DNA of 64,000 bases from Enterobacter sp. SA187 (GTDB lineage: Bacteria; Pseudomonadota; Gammaproteobacteria; Enterobacterales; Enterobacteriaceae): positions 3,782,001 through 3,846,000 of the forward strand of contig NZ_CP019113.1 in the NCBI RefSeq assembly GCF_001888805.2, read 5' to 3'. The notes beneath the pieces are model-generated. The model was not told where the DNA came from and ran no database searches. It saw only the letters and a list, made by a program, of their open reading frames with translations. Shown here piece by piece: positions 34,363 to 43,216 of this stretch (position 1 is the first letter of the stretch; the number at the start of each line of letters is the position of its first letter). A program made the translations under genes and the position numbers.

Positions 34363-35256
34363 TCAGCCCGGCCCTTCGCTGCCTGCCGCCAGCAGCGGTA
34401 CCAGCACATCGCTGACTGGCGTTGCAATCCCCTGTGCCCTGCCGTAACGCTGGATCACGCCGTTGCGGATGTCCCACTCCAGCGGGCGGTTGGCCTGGCG
34501 ATCCGCCAGAATGGAGGTGCCCAGATCGGCGGGCGCACCCTGAAAGCCCGCGAGGATCTCCTGCGGCACCTCATCGCCCAGCACCGCCCCCTGCGCCCGC
34601 GCCACCGTCAGACATTCCTGCAGATAGGCCAGCGTCAGCGCGGAAATATCGTCGCGTCTGAACATTCCGGCACGACGATTCGCCAGCACCATCAGCCCCG
34701 CCGCCGCGTTCTGCAACAGCTTGCGCCAGGCAATGGAAAGAAAATCCCCGGACAGCTCCACCGCGCAGCGCGTGCCGCTCAGGGCATCGGCAATGCGCCT
34801 GGCCGCAGGCACGTCCGGCAGGGTCAGACGCGGTTTGGCCCGCAGCCAGACGGAGGCATCCGCTTCCCGCTGGGCCGGAAACCACACCACCGAGGGCACC
34901 ACGGTCGCGCCCTGCACATAAGGCTCAAGCTGGCTTTGCTGCTCAACGCCGTTTTGCAGCGCGCACACCACGGTGTTTTCGTCGCACAACTGCGCCAGCC
35001 ACCGCGCGCTGTCGGCGTCCTGGGTGGTTTTCACCGCCACAAACAGCAGATCGACCGGCTGGCTGACCGCCGCCGGATCGTTAAGCACCGGGCCGGGCAC
35101 CACCACCTCCCCGTCGTCGTCACGCAGAATTAACTGCGGATGGGCGGTGCGCCCGCACAGCAGCGGCGTACGTCCCGCTTCATGCAGCGCAGCCGCGATA
35201 GTGGTACCAATAGCGCCCGGACCAAGCAGGGCAATTGCAGGACGATCGGACATCAT
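34363..35256 (-). CDS. Ketopantoate-reductase-family (PanE/ApbA) oxidoreductase
   Basis: This 297-residue protein has the NADP-binding GPGAIGTTIAAAL (residues 12-24), the ALQNGVEQQ and AWRKLLQNAA motifs containing the family's catalytic Lys and Asn, and a C-terminal substrate domain. It is a PanE/ApbA-family member; enterics usually have panE elsewhere, so this may be a paralogue acting on another 2-oxo acid. The RBS AGGAG lies 5 nt before the ATG. It is convergent with the AraC gene, leaving a 7-bp gap. Confidence 0.82.
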   Translation of the reverse strand: MMSDRPAIALLGPGAIGTTIAAALHEAGRTPLLCGRTAHPQLILRDDDGEVVVPGPVLNDPAAVSQPVDLLFVAVKTTQDADSARWLAQLCDENTVVCALQNGVEQQSQLEPYVQGATVVPSVVWFPAQREADASVWLRAKPRLTLPDVPAARRIADALSGTRCAVELSGDFLSIAWRKLLQNAAAGLMVLANRRAGMFRRDDISALTLAYLQECLTVARAQGAVLGDEVPQEILAGFQGAPADLGTSILADRQANRPLEWDIRNGVIQRYGRAQGIATPVSDVLVPLLAAGSEGPG

Positions 35257-35326
35257 GTGCTCTCCTGTTCTGGTTAATTACCCCACAGTGTATCAGCAGC
35301 CTTGCAAAGCCATCAGTCCTGAATCT

Positions 35327-36106
35327 TCAGCCTTTGTAACGCGCGGCGGCTTCCGCCTGGTTGATGTCGGCCATCAGCGCCTGTCGACTGGCGTCGAGGG
35401 CATCCCAGCGGGCGGCGTTGCGTAAGGGAGGAATGGTCACAGGCTCACGGCGATCAAACCCGACCAGCGCGGCATCCACCAGCTCGCCCGCGTTCATAAA
35501 TTGTGTCGAGTGAGCGATGTCGATCCCGGCGCGCGCCCAGATCTCGGTGTAGGTCCCGGCTGGCAGCACCGCCTGCACATACACGCCGGCAGGGGCGAGT
35601 TCGACCTGCAATCCCTGCGACAGAAACAGCACAAAAGCTTTGGTCGCGCCATACACGGACATGGCAAATTCCGGCGCCAGCCCGACCACGGAACTGATGT
35701 TAACAATAGCGCCCTCACCCGCCTGAACAAATCGTGGCGCGACGGCGCTGGCCAGCCGGGTGACCGCCGTGACGTTCAGCGCGATAAGGCGCTCAATGGA
35801 CGCCGGGCTCTGATCCGCCAGCCTGCCGGTCTGCGCAATGCCCGCATTGTTGACCAGAATGCCGATCTGTTTGTCCTCGCGCAGGCGCGCTTCGACACGC
35901 GCAACGTCATCGGACTGAGTGAGATCGGCGGCAAGCACATCGACGCTCACGCCGGTTTCCTGTTGCAGGCGCGCAGCCAGCGCATCCAGTCGGGCTTTGT
36001 CGCGCGCCACCAGCACAAGATCGTGGCCGCGGCGGGCGAAACGTTCAGCGTAAACGGCACCAATTCCTGAGGAAGCGCCGGTAATGAGGACGGATGGAGT
36101 GGTCAT
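35327..36106 (-). CDS. Short-chain dehydrogenase/reductase (SDR), 259 residues
   Basis: This SDR carries TGASSGIG (residues 9-16), NNAG (about 87-90), the active-site Ser in NISSVVG and YGATK. Unlike the classical pattern, its C-terminus (GFDRREPVTIPPLRNAARWDALDASRQALMAD) resembles the DltE-like SDR subgroup. It is divergent from a TetR-family gene, with an inverted repeat between them that may regulate both. Confidence 0.87.
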   Translation of the reverse strand: MTTPSVLITGASSGIGAVYAERFARRGHDLVLVARDKARLDALAARLQQETGVSVDVLAADLTQSDDVARVEARLREDKQIGILVNNAGIAQTGRLADQSPASIERLIALNVTAVTRLASAVAPRFVQAGEGAIVNISSVVGLAPEFAMSVYGATKAFVLFLSQGLQVELAPAGVYVQAVLPAGTYTEIWARAGIDIAHSTQFMNAGELVDAALVGFDRREPVTIPPLRNAARWDALDASRQALMADINQAEAAARYKG

Positions 36107-36167
36107 AACATACCCTTCTTGAATGCGTTAACGGTTTCCGGCGTGCCGGGTGATGGTGCGGGTTAAT

Positions 36168-36217
36168 GATGATGATCGTAATCTATCCTGTCAACGTTTT
36201 TGATTATGGTCATCATC
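36168..36217. promoter_or_regulatory. Inverted repeat between SDR and TetR genes
   Basis: Arms GATGATGATCGTAATC (36168-36183) and GATTATGGTCATCATC (36202-36217) match at 14 of 16 positions as an inverted repeat. Its place in the divergent promoter suits a TetR operator. Confidence 0.5.
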
Positions 36218-36261
36218 AATGTATACTTGCCGCAGGAATGTTCAGCATTGAAGGCGAAACA

Positions 36262-36822
36262 ATGAAAGTGTCTAAAGAGCAGGTGCGTGAAAACCGCAGG
36301 CGTATTGTGGAAACGGCGTCGGTGTTGTTTCGTGAACGGGGCTATGACGGCGTGGGCGTGGCGGAGCTGATGTCGGCGGCCGGGTTAACCCACGGCGGTT
36401 TCTATAAACATTTTGCCTCGAAGGCGGATTTGATGGCAGAGGCCATGCAGTGTGGTTTTACGCATTCGGCAGACCATTCCGCCGGGATAAACCGGGAGCA
36501 GTTTATTACTCGTTATCTCTCGCGCCAGCACCGGGATAACAAGGGCCAGGGCTGCGTGATGTCGGCGCTGGGGGCGGATACCTCCCGCCAGTCTGAGACG
36601 ATTAAAGCGACTTTTGCGGCGGGTCTTGAACAGCAACTGGCGCAGCTGAGTCAGGAGCCGGACGCGGCCGGCAAGCGGCGTGCCGATGTGATCGACACGC
36701 TGGCGCATCTGGTCGGTGCCATGGTGTTATCCCGCGCCTGCCCGGATGACTCGCCGCTGGCGGATGAAATTCTCGCGGTATGCCGCGCCCGCCTTCTGGA
36801 TGAGAACACGCCGGAGCAGTAA
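36262..36822 (+). CDS. TetR-family regulator (AcrR/NemR-type)
   Basis: This 186-residue protein has the TetR HTH (RENRRRIVETASVLFRERGYDGVGVAELMSAAGLTHGGFYKHFASKADLM) and a C-terminal effector domain with conserved GQGCVMSALGADTSRQ. The ATG at 36262 is chosen because it opens the HTH; the frame continues upstream to 36166 but without family support. It probably represses the divergent SDR gene. The cysteine in QGCVMSALG is reminiscent of electrophile-sensing TetR proteins. Confidence 0.87.
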   Translation: MKVSKEQVRENRRRIVETASVLFRERGYDGVGVAELMSAAGLTHGGFYKHFASKADLMAEAMQCGFTHSADHSAGINREQFITRYLSRQHRDNKGQGCVMSALGADTSRQSETIKATFAAGLEQQLAQLSQEPDAAGKRRADVIDTLAHLVGAMVLSRACPDDSPLADEILAVCRARLLDENTPEQ

Positions 36823-36842
36823 GCTTCCCGGCGGTGTCATTA

Positions 36843-37229
36843 TCAGAGCCAGGTTTCGTGCAGATGTCGCCACATCACCCGGCCATCCGCACCAGTTTCA
36901 AACACCGCCGTGGCAAAGCGCAGCGTTTCGCCCTGACCCGGGATCGTCTGTCGCTCCTGATAAGTGACGGTAGCGCCGGTGTCGCTTTCCGCTATCAGTT
37001 GCAGATCTTCAATGGCGATCGTCAGCCCCGCCCGCACACCGCGCTGGGTGCGGAACAGATTATCGACCGCGGTAAAATCCATGATGGCACCGCGCGGCGT
37101 CACCATCGAGAACGCCGGGCAAAAGCGCGCTAATAACGCGTCGCACACCGTATCCGGCGTGTGTGCATCACCCAGACAGTCGCGGATCAACACGTGGGCA
37201 TCCCGTACTTCCTGAAAATAACGATTCAT
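36843..37229 (-). CDS. SnoaL/DUF4440-like protein in operon with a DHA2 pump
   Basis: This 128-residue cone-fold (NTF2-like) protein begins MNRYFQEVRDAHVLIRDCLGDAHTPDTVCDALLARF, and its later part has the RFATAVFETGADGRVMWRHLHETWL pattern of DUF4440/SnoaL domains. NTF2-like proteins are varied, so no reaction is assigned. Its ATG overlaps the stop of the MFS gene by 4 bp, so it is the second gene of that operon. Confidence 0.72.
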   Translation of the reverse strand: MNRYFQEVRDAHVLIRDCLGDAHTPDTVCDALLARFCPAFSMVTPRGAIMDFTAVDNLFRTQRGVRAGLTIAIEDLQLIAESDTGATVTYQERQTIPGQGETLRFATAVFETGADGRVMWRHLHETWL

Positions 37230-38605
37230 TGTTGCTCCTGATTAAGTTTTAAAACCACGTGCTGATTGGCGATCCGCAGGCAGCACACTATGGGGATGAG
37301 GGCGCTGCCCGCTGCTATCGCAAAGCACAGATGATACGCCTGCATCACCGGCAGCCCGCCTGCCGCCAGTAAGCCATACAGCAGGCTGATGACGGTCACG
37401 CCGCAGCAGAAACTGAGCTGACGATTGATGTTCCACTGGGCGCTGGCATCCGCCAGATCCGCCCCGTTAATCTGAATAAACGCCGCACTTTGCGCGGTGC
37501 TGCTGCACAGACTGCTGCCAAAGCCCATCAGGGTGAAGGCCAGTATACACAGCGGCACATCCGCCGCACTGGCCGTCAGTGCCAGCAGGCCGATCCCTGC
37601 CCCATGCACCAGACAACCGGTGATAAACAGCGGGCGCGGCCCCAGGCGGTTGAAGGTTCTTCCCGTCAGGGTGATCGCCACAAAAGAGGCCAGCGCCCAG
37701 GGCAGCATCATTGCGCCGGTGACCGTGGCTGGCATCGTTAACAGGTTTTGCAGATAAAGCATGGCGACAATACTGACGCCGGTAAAAATGCCGGGCACGA
37801 ACTGATAGATCAGCATCGCAGTCTGCAACAGCGGATCTTTCATCAGCCGCAGGTTAAGCAGCGGCGCGGGTTTGTTCAGGGCATCCCGCACATATGCGGC
37901 CATCACAAGTAATCCGAGCGCGAACAGCAACGCCCCCTGCCACAGATAAAGCCGCTCGCCTGCAAAGGTTAAGCCGGTGAGGATCAGGATCAGCGCCACG
38001 CCGCCACTGAGTAACCCGCGCAGATCCAGCCGCTCACCCGTGGTTGAAGGCGCATCGGGTTTAAGCCAACAGCCTGCCAGTATTAACGCCACCAGCGCCA
38101 GCGGCAGGCTCGCCAGAAACACTCCGCGCCAGTGACCACTTTCCACAAAAAGCCCGCCGAGCGCGGGCGATAACGCCGGAGCCAGCAGCGCCACCAGCAT
38201 CACCGCGGACGAGAGTTTTGCCCGTTCATGGCTGCGATAAAGCGCGTAGGTCATCGTCTGCCCGATGGGGATCAGCAGCCCGCCGCCCAGGCCCTGCACG
38301 CCGCGCCAGGCAATCAGCGAATAAATGGATGAGGCGCTTCCCGCGCCGCAGGTGCCCGCGATAAAAATCCCCAGCGACAGCATAAACACCAGCTTCGCGT
38401 CGATGCGCCGCGCCAGCCAGCTGCTGAGCGGGATCACCAGCGTCAGCCCTAAAATATAGGCATTACTGATCCACGCCAGCTCGCTGACGCTGGCCGCGAA
38501 CTGGCGGCCAATCTCGGGATAAGCCACGCTGGCGATAAACATGTTCACCAGATCGATAAAAAAACCCAGCAGATATACACAGGCCACCCGCACACGATAC
38601 GTCAT
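37226..38605 (-). CDS. DHA2-family MFS drug exporter
   Basis: This 459-residue transporter has fourteen predicted membrane segments and the DHA2/EmrB pattern VYLLGFFIDLVNMFIASVAYPEIGRQFAASVSELAWISNAYILGLTLVIPLSSWLARRIDAK. The ATG at 38605 gives the family N-terminus; the frame extends to 38893 only over the divergent LysR gene. It is the first gene of an operon with the SnoaL-like gene and divergent from a LysR regulator gene. Confidence 0.87.
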   Translation of the reverse strand: MTYRVRVACVYLLGFFIDLVNMFIASVAYPEIGRQFAASVSELAWISNAYILGLTLVIPLSSWLARRIDAKLVFMLSLGIFIAGTCGAGSASSIYSLIAWRGVQGLGGGLLIPIGQTMTYALYRSHERAKLSSAVMLVALLAPALSPALGGLFVESGHWRGVFLASLPLALVALILAGCWLKPDAPSTTGERLDLRGLLSGGVALILILTGLTFAGERLYLWQGALLFALGLLVMAAYVRDALNKPAPLLNLRLMKDPLLQTAMLIYQFVPGIFTGVSIVAMLYLQNLLTMPATVTGAMMLPWALASFVAITLTGRTFNRLGPRPLFITGCLVHGAGIGLLALTASAADVPLCILAFTLMGFGSSLCSSTAQSAAFIQINGADLADASAQWNINRQLSFCCGVTVISLLYGLLAAGGLPVMQAYHLCFAIAAGSALIPIVCCLRIANQHVVLKLNQEQQ

Positions 38606-38685
38606 GTTTTTCTCAGCATTAACAAACAGAGCGCGCACTATAAGCGCCGTACGGCGGCGGATAAATTCCCTTCCCGTGGTTTTAC

Positions 38686-38704
38686 TGTCAAAATAATTTT
38701 GACA
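38686..38704. promoter_or_regulatory. Palindrome between DHA2 pump and LysR genes
   Basis: TGTCAAAATAATTTTGACA has perfect 8-bp arms with a 3-nt spacer. It lies between the divergent starts, so it is a good candidate operator of the LysR protein. Confidence 0.5.
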
Positions 38705-38729
38705 ATCAGAATACCCGAAGGAATTAACG

Positions 38730-39629
38730 ATGGTGAATATGCAGCGGCTGGAGATGTTTGTGGCGGTGGCAGAGGCCGGAAGTTTTACCCGCGCCGCGCA
38801 GACGCTGGGGCTGACGAAAGCCGTGGTGAGTTTTAATATCAAACAGCTGGAGCAGGAGCTGGGCGTGGCGTTACTCACCCGCAGCACCCGCAAAGTGGCG
38901 GTGACCGATACCGGCGAACGCTTTTACCATCGCTGCCAGCAGTTGCTACAGGACGCCGAACGGGTGCTTGACGAGGTGCGCGGCGATCACGGTGGCCTGC
39001 GCGGTTTACTGCGCATCACCACCACCCCGGAATACGGCGCGCGCGTGGTGGTGCCCGCGCTGGCCGACTTTGCGGCGCTGCACCCGCAGCTGCGCATCCA
39101 GCACGTAGCCTCCTCGCAAAATGACGATCTGATCGCCGGGCGCTTTGATGTCGCCATCCGGCTCGGGCAACTGGCGGATTCCACCCATCACGCGAGGCTC
39201 ATCGACCAGTTTGATATTTACCCGGTCGCCTCCCCTGCTTATCTGAGCACGCTTCACGATGGCGGTATCAGCACTCCCGAACAGCTTGCCGGGGCAACGT
39301 GGATCGCCCACAGCCGTCTTTCCTCGCCGCTGAACTGGCAGGTTGTGCAACCCGATGGCGATATGCTGCTGTTTGCGGCAAGCCAGCCGCCTTCCATTAT
39401 GGCTGACAGCGCGGCGGCATTGCTGGCATTTGCCCTGAGCGGCGCGGGCGTGGCGCTGCTGCCGTCATGGCTGGTGCAGGACGCGCTGGCGGCAGGAACG
39501 CTGATCGCCGTGTTGCCGGATCACCGTTTTCCCCGCCAGGGCATTTATGCGCTCTACCCGAATACCCGCCACGTGCCGGAGAAGGTCAGAGCCTTTATTG
39601 ATTTTTTACACGCCCGCGTCAGCGTGTGA
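38730..39629 (+). CDS. LysR-family regulator
   Basis: This 299-residue LysR protein has an N-terminal winged helix (QRLEMFVAVAEAGSFTRAAQTLGLTKAVVSFNIKQLEQELG) and an effector domain with PEYGARVVVPALADF ... DVAIRLGQLADS. It is divergent from the DHA2 pump operon, its likely target. The last 24 bp overlap, tail to tail, the next gene. Confidence 0.9.
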   Translation: MVNMQRLEMFVAVAEAGSFTRAAQTLGLTKAVVSFNIKQLEQELGVALLTRSTRKVAVTDTGERFYHRCQQLLQDAERVLDEVRGDHGGLRGLLRITTTPEYGARVVVPALADFAALHPQLRIQHVASSQNDDLIAGRFDVAIRLGQLADSTHHARLIDQFDIYPVASPAYLSTLHDGGISTPEQLAGATWIAHSRLSSPLNWQVVQPDGDMLLFAASQPPSIMADSAAALLAFALSGAGVALLPSWLVQDALAAGTLIAVLPDHRFPRQGIYALYPNTRHVPEKVRAFIDFLHARVSV

Positions 39630-40235
39630 GGATTTCCGGGAGGCAATCCTGAGGAAATTACAGTAATAGCCGATGGAGGCGGTGAGGCAGAGCATATAGC
39701 CGAAGGATTCGCTGCCCTCCTCCACGGCGTTTTTCACGATGCGCACGTAGCCGTCCGCGAGGACCGCATGCCATATCGCCTGCATACCAAACAGCCGGGA
39801 GAAGACCAGCACCGCCAGCAGACCGCTCAGCATCACGCCGTACCAGGGCGAACGGATGTACTGCGTCAGCTGTGCCAGCGTCTGGCGATGATGTTTGAGC
39901 GGAAGAATGACCGCGCAGAGTGTTGCCAGCAGCGCAAACCATACCCAGCTGCCATGGGAAATCAGATCAAAGACCGCATCCAGTTCGCGGATCAGCATAG
40001 TCAGGAAGAAGCCGCCGACCAGAATATTGCAGTAGCGCAGCAGCTCATGCTTTTTCGCCAGCAGGAAATGAATGGCGACGATGCCCGCTAATACCAGCTC
40101 CTGCACGATTTCGGTCAGCGAAACTTCCGGAATATCGTGGTCAAAAATAGCGATATCGCCCCACAGGCAAAGTACGGCAACAGAGCTGAGCGCCGCCGCG
40201 CCAAGAAAGAAAAGAAAGGTTCTGAGTACAGCCAT
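39606..40235 (-). CDS. Hypothetical inner-membrane protein, 209 residues
   Basis: I do not recognise the family with certainty. The protein has about five to six hydrophobic segments (near 5-25, 45-65, 75-95, 105-120, 140-165), with charged loops such as LPLKHHRQTLAQLTQYIR, and ends FLRIASRKSSHADAGV. I start at the ATG 40235 with GGTGG upstream; an in-frame GTG lies 9 nt further out. Homologues are seen in other enterics as a conserved hypothetical membrane protein. It overlaps the convergent lysR gene by 24 bp. Confidence 0.6.
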   Translation of the reverse strand: MAVLRTFLFFLGAAALSSVAVLCLWGDIAIFDHDIPEVSLTEIVQELVLAGIVAIHFLLAKKHELLRYCNILVGGFFLTMLIRELDAVFDLISHGSWVWFALLATLCAVILPLKHHRQTLAQLTQYIRSPWYGVMLSGLLAVLVFSRLFGMQAIWHAVLADGYVRIVKNAVEEGSESFGYMLCLTASIGYYCNFLRIASRKSSHADAGV

Positions 40236-40244
40236 TACTACCAC

Positions 40245-40625
40245 CCAAAATGTACAAAGGCAGTATGTTAGGTTATGGGAAGGGGAAATTCCTGTTCAGT
40301 TTGTGCGATATAGCGGTGGGGTTTTGGCATGTCAGGCTGGTGGCGCGGATGTGGGGAGTGGGGATATGGCACGGTGATGGGAGAGGGTTTTGTTGGTATA
40401 GCTGGCTTACTAAACAAACAAGCCGGGGAACGGGGGAAATTTTAAGGCTGAGGCTGGTTAGAATTATTAGCTGCGAACGTTGAGATTTACCATTATGACC
40501 GCTTTAAGTGAGGAGTGGGCATATTGAGTCAATAAGCAAAAATGAATATAAGACATACTCGTTCTAAAGTAAAAATAGCATCAAGCATAATTAAATTACC
40601 CATAATACCTTAGCCATCAGAAAAT
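40245..40625. other. Non-coding stretch between membrane protein gene and ATPase gene
   Basis: I see no supportable gene. The plus strand of 40270-40400 is unusually G-rich (several runs of GGGG and GGG); from 40480 the sequence turns AT-rich. A small plus-strand ORF at 40250-40483 has an improbable composition and is not called. Confidence 0.5.
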
Positions 40626-40656
40626 CACCCCCTTTTTAAACAATAAAAAGGGGGTG
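40626..40656 (-). terminator. Terminator of the ATPase gene
   Basis: A 12-bp perfect stem CACCCCCTTTTT/AAAAAGGGGGTG with a 7-nt loop and T-rich 3' side (minus strand) begins 4 bp after the stop codon. Confidence 0.8.
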
Positions 40657-40659
40657 GTC

Positions 40660-42666
40660 TTAGGAAAAATATTGCGCAATATCATTCTCAATTTTTAGTA
40701 TGCTTATTCTAAATATAGTAAACTCGTCAAGCGTTATGTCTTTAGCATGAGCATCTGACCTATACTTATTTATAAAACCTAAGGAATCGAATGTTTCTTT
40801 CTTTGATGTTTCAAATATATTTTCAAAAGACCCCCATTCTTTAGATATTATCTTCCTCAGATCTTCGAAATAAATTGTTGATAGATTTGGGTCAAAAATC
40901 TCATTAAAGGATTTAGAAACATACTCTAATTTTCTATTTTTACCCAGTATATCCAACACTGCATCTTTCGCTAAGTGCTCTCCATGCATAGATTTTAATG
41001 TCGTTTTAATTATAGTCCTTAATCTTTTCTCAACTGCATTACGCCTTTCAGATATTTCCGCCCACTTTTGCTCAACGCTTGTTTCCACCTTCCTGTATTT
41101 ATTTATTTCTAACAGATAACTCCTCATGGAATCAATGATAAAATAATAACTATCATTATCTTTTCCTAAAATACCATACCCCAATAAATGAGCCAATGAA
41201 TTTTGTTTTTTGCTGGAGTTTTCTTTGAAGGTTTCGTTATCTTCATTTGCTAGAGTAATGAGAAGTTCATATTCTTCATTATAATGCTCTTTCAATACAC
41301 CTATAATCATTTCTAAGTAATTAAAACTGTTCTCTCCAAAATCTTTCACAGCATCCCTATAAGATATCTTCCCTATGCTGACAGGTTTTTTTTGACTGAA
41401 AGATCTTCTAGCAATTATGCTACAAACTTGACGAATAAGAAATGGATGACCACCGTATTCTTCGTTAATATTAGTATATATCGCTTCCTCAAAATTCACG
41501 CCCATTCTTTTTCCGATTCTTCTTATCATGTCTCGTGTGGACCGAATGTCAAAACCTGGCAGATAAGTAGGGGTGAAATGATTAAATAATGGGTTATCAG
41601 AACTGTCTATTCTTGGCGTTTCAATGCACGAAGGATTTGTGCCAACTATAAGATATGCTAAATTTATACCTACAGTTTGAAAAACTGTTCTCATTGATTG
41701 CCAAAAATATAGAAAATCTGAACCCTTACTCCAATGCTCAGTTGGGGATGTAATCCTAGAAATATTTTCAATTTCATCAAATATTAAGAATAATTTCTTC
41801 CCTTTTTCTTTGTTAATGTCTCTAACAAATCTCGCTAAAATTTCCGCAGCATTCTTTTCAGTGAACTCTTTTTCTTCAGGAAGGTAAGATTGAAGATAAT
41901 TATCTTCTTTCGTTTTCTTGCATACATAATAGATAGCCTCGTTCCATTTTCTTTTATTAACGGATGGACTTTGGCAGTCAATGGTAGTAACAATTTCGCC
42001 ATTTTTTTGTAGATTTCTAGATATGGCATTAATAAGAGAGGTTTTTCCAGTTTTTCGCAACCCGAAAATACCAGAATTATTACCACCCTTCATTCGATTG
42101 ATAGTTGATAATATAATTTCATTTCTTCCAAAGAAAAGCCAATCACTTTTCAGCGGCGCTTCGAATGAAAAAAGATCTCTATTATATAAATATTTCTGAA
42201 CTCTGTTCCTAAAAAAGTAGCCATCGGAATTTGCTTTTTGCGTTTCAGCATATGTGAAAGGAATTATATTGGCTGTTTCAGGCTCCTTTTTAATAAGTTC
42301 ACTGATATTTTCTTCTATATTTTGATCTTTACTAATCAAAATACAGCATGTTTTATCAACTCTTAAAGATGAAAGCTGTTTCGCTGCTTGTTCAATAGCA
42401 TCAAGTGTGCGTGATTGGAAATTTGTATACTCGCTAAAAAGAACAATTACTTCCCTATCAAGGTTGAACATTTCTATGTAAATATCAGTTGGGCGTAACA
42501 GTATAAATTTATATTTACTGTTTGATGTAAGTGTTATTATCCCCCCGCCATTAGTCACATAAAACTCTTTTGATAAAACATTAATTATGTCTTTTTCTTG
42601 CTGACTAAAGTGGTCTTCTCTAACAGAAGTATGCTTACCGGGATAGACATTTATCGATTCAGTCAT
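40660..42666 (-). CDS. Large STAND/AAA-like ATPase with C-terminal HEPN-like domain (candidate defence protein)
   Basis: This 668-residue protein has three parts. Residues 25-165 are an unrecognised N-terminal domain (VLFSEYTNFQSRTLDAIEQ). Residues 178-525 are an ATPase_2/STAND-like P-loop domain with Walker A GLRKTGKTS (202-210), Walker B KLFLIFDE (291-298), sensor-like LIVGTNPS and GGHPFLIRQV. The C-terminal part (about 535-668) is helical and ends in NKYRSDAHAKDI, resembling a HEPN RNase motif (Arg636-x3-His640; the classic form is Rx4-6H). The gene is AT-rich and stands alone, like many single-gene phage-defence ATPases. Two starts exist; 42666 has a GATGGA RBS, and 42675 would add three residues. 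Confidence 0.72.
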   Translation of the reverse strand: MTESINVYPGKHTSVREDHFSQQEKDIINVLSKEFYVTNGGGIITLTSNSKYKFILLRPTDIYIEMFNLDREVIVLFSEYTNFQSRTLDAIEQAAKQLSSLRVDKTCCILISKDQNIEENISELIKKEPETANIIPFTYAETQKANSDGYFFRNRVQKYLYNRDLFSFEAPLKSDWLFFGRNEIILSTINRMKGGNNSGIFGLRKTGKTSLINAISRNLQKNGEIVTTIDCQSPSVNKRKWNEAIYYVCKKTKEDNYLQSYLPEEKEFTEKNAAEILARFVRDINKEKGKKLFLIFDEIENISRITSPTEHWSKGSDFLYFWQSMRTVFQTVGINLAYLIVGTNPSCIETPRIDSSDNPLFNHFTPTYLPGFDIRSTRDMIRRIGKRMGVNFEEAIYTNINEEYGGHPFLIRQVCSIIARRSFSQKKPVSIGKISYRDAVKDFGENSFNYLEMIIGVLKEHYNEEYELLITLANEDNETFKENSSKKQNSLAHLLGYGILGKDNDSYYFIIDSMRSYLLEINKYRKVETSVEQKWAEISERRNAVEKRLRTIIKTTLKSMHGEHLAKDAVLDILGKNRKLEYVSKSFNEIFDPNLSTIYFEDLRKIISKEWGSFENIFETSKKETFDSLGFINKYRSDAHAKDITLDEFTIFRISILKIENDIAQYFS

Positions 42667-43216
42667 TTTTTCCATCTTCAGTTAAGGGTGTATACTCTTT
42701 TATATCCTTTTTTTAAGCACAAATCTAATGGATTAAGAGAAATCCCATTTTATAGAGACATAGCGAAATCCAGTGTTGTGTTATTCTTTGTCGGTAAGGT
42801 TGATTAACCCAGCAAATACAAGGCCCAACCTATTGATTTATTAATGATTTTCCTTCTGTCATGTCTCTAGCCCTAACTGAAGAAAACAACTAAGCACTAC
42901 CTTAAGGAACGCAGGTTTGAATTGACGAACGTATAAGTAATTAAATTGTTTTTTGCCGCTAGAAGACTGTTGCGGTAACCGGATAAACTCAGTTGTAATT
43001 TGACCCATATCACAGCAAAGCAAAGCAGCATTAACTTGCATGCGCCAATACGAACGGTGCTTATCGGTTTCTGCAAGTTAACTTTTGAATAGAATCCTAT
43101 ACATTGTCAAAAAATATTGTCTCAACTCCCACTTCTAGCACAATGCAGACAAGCAACCTTCCCAAGCCACACTCCCAGGTGCCACGCCCATCCCCCGCAG
43201 CACCTGCCCTTATCCC
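42667..43216. other. Intergenic stretch upstream of the ATPase gene
   Basis: No gene is supported. It is AT-rich to about 43090, holds a weak copy E of the two-hairpin repeat at 43127-43150, and presumably contains the ATPase promoter. Confidence 0.45.
43127..43150. repeat. Two-hairpin repeat family, copy E (diverged left half)
   Basis: TCCCACTTCTAGCACAATGC followed by AGAC aligns with the first hairpin of copy B (TCCGCTTCTGGCACAGAGCGGAC), with several differences. It lies at the right boundary of the AT-rich ATPase island. Confidence 0.35.

Noticed and set aside
40250..40483. A 77-residue plus-strand open frame before the ATPase island
   Set aside because: Composition rich in Trp, Gly, Met and Cys reflects the G-rich DNA; there is no RBS.
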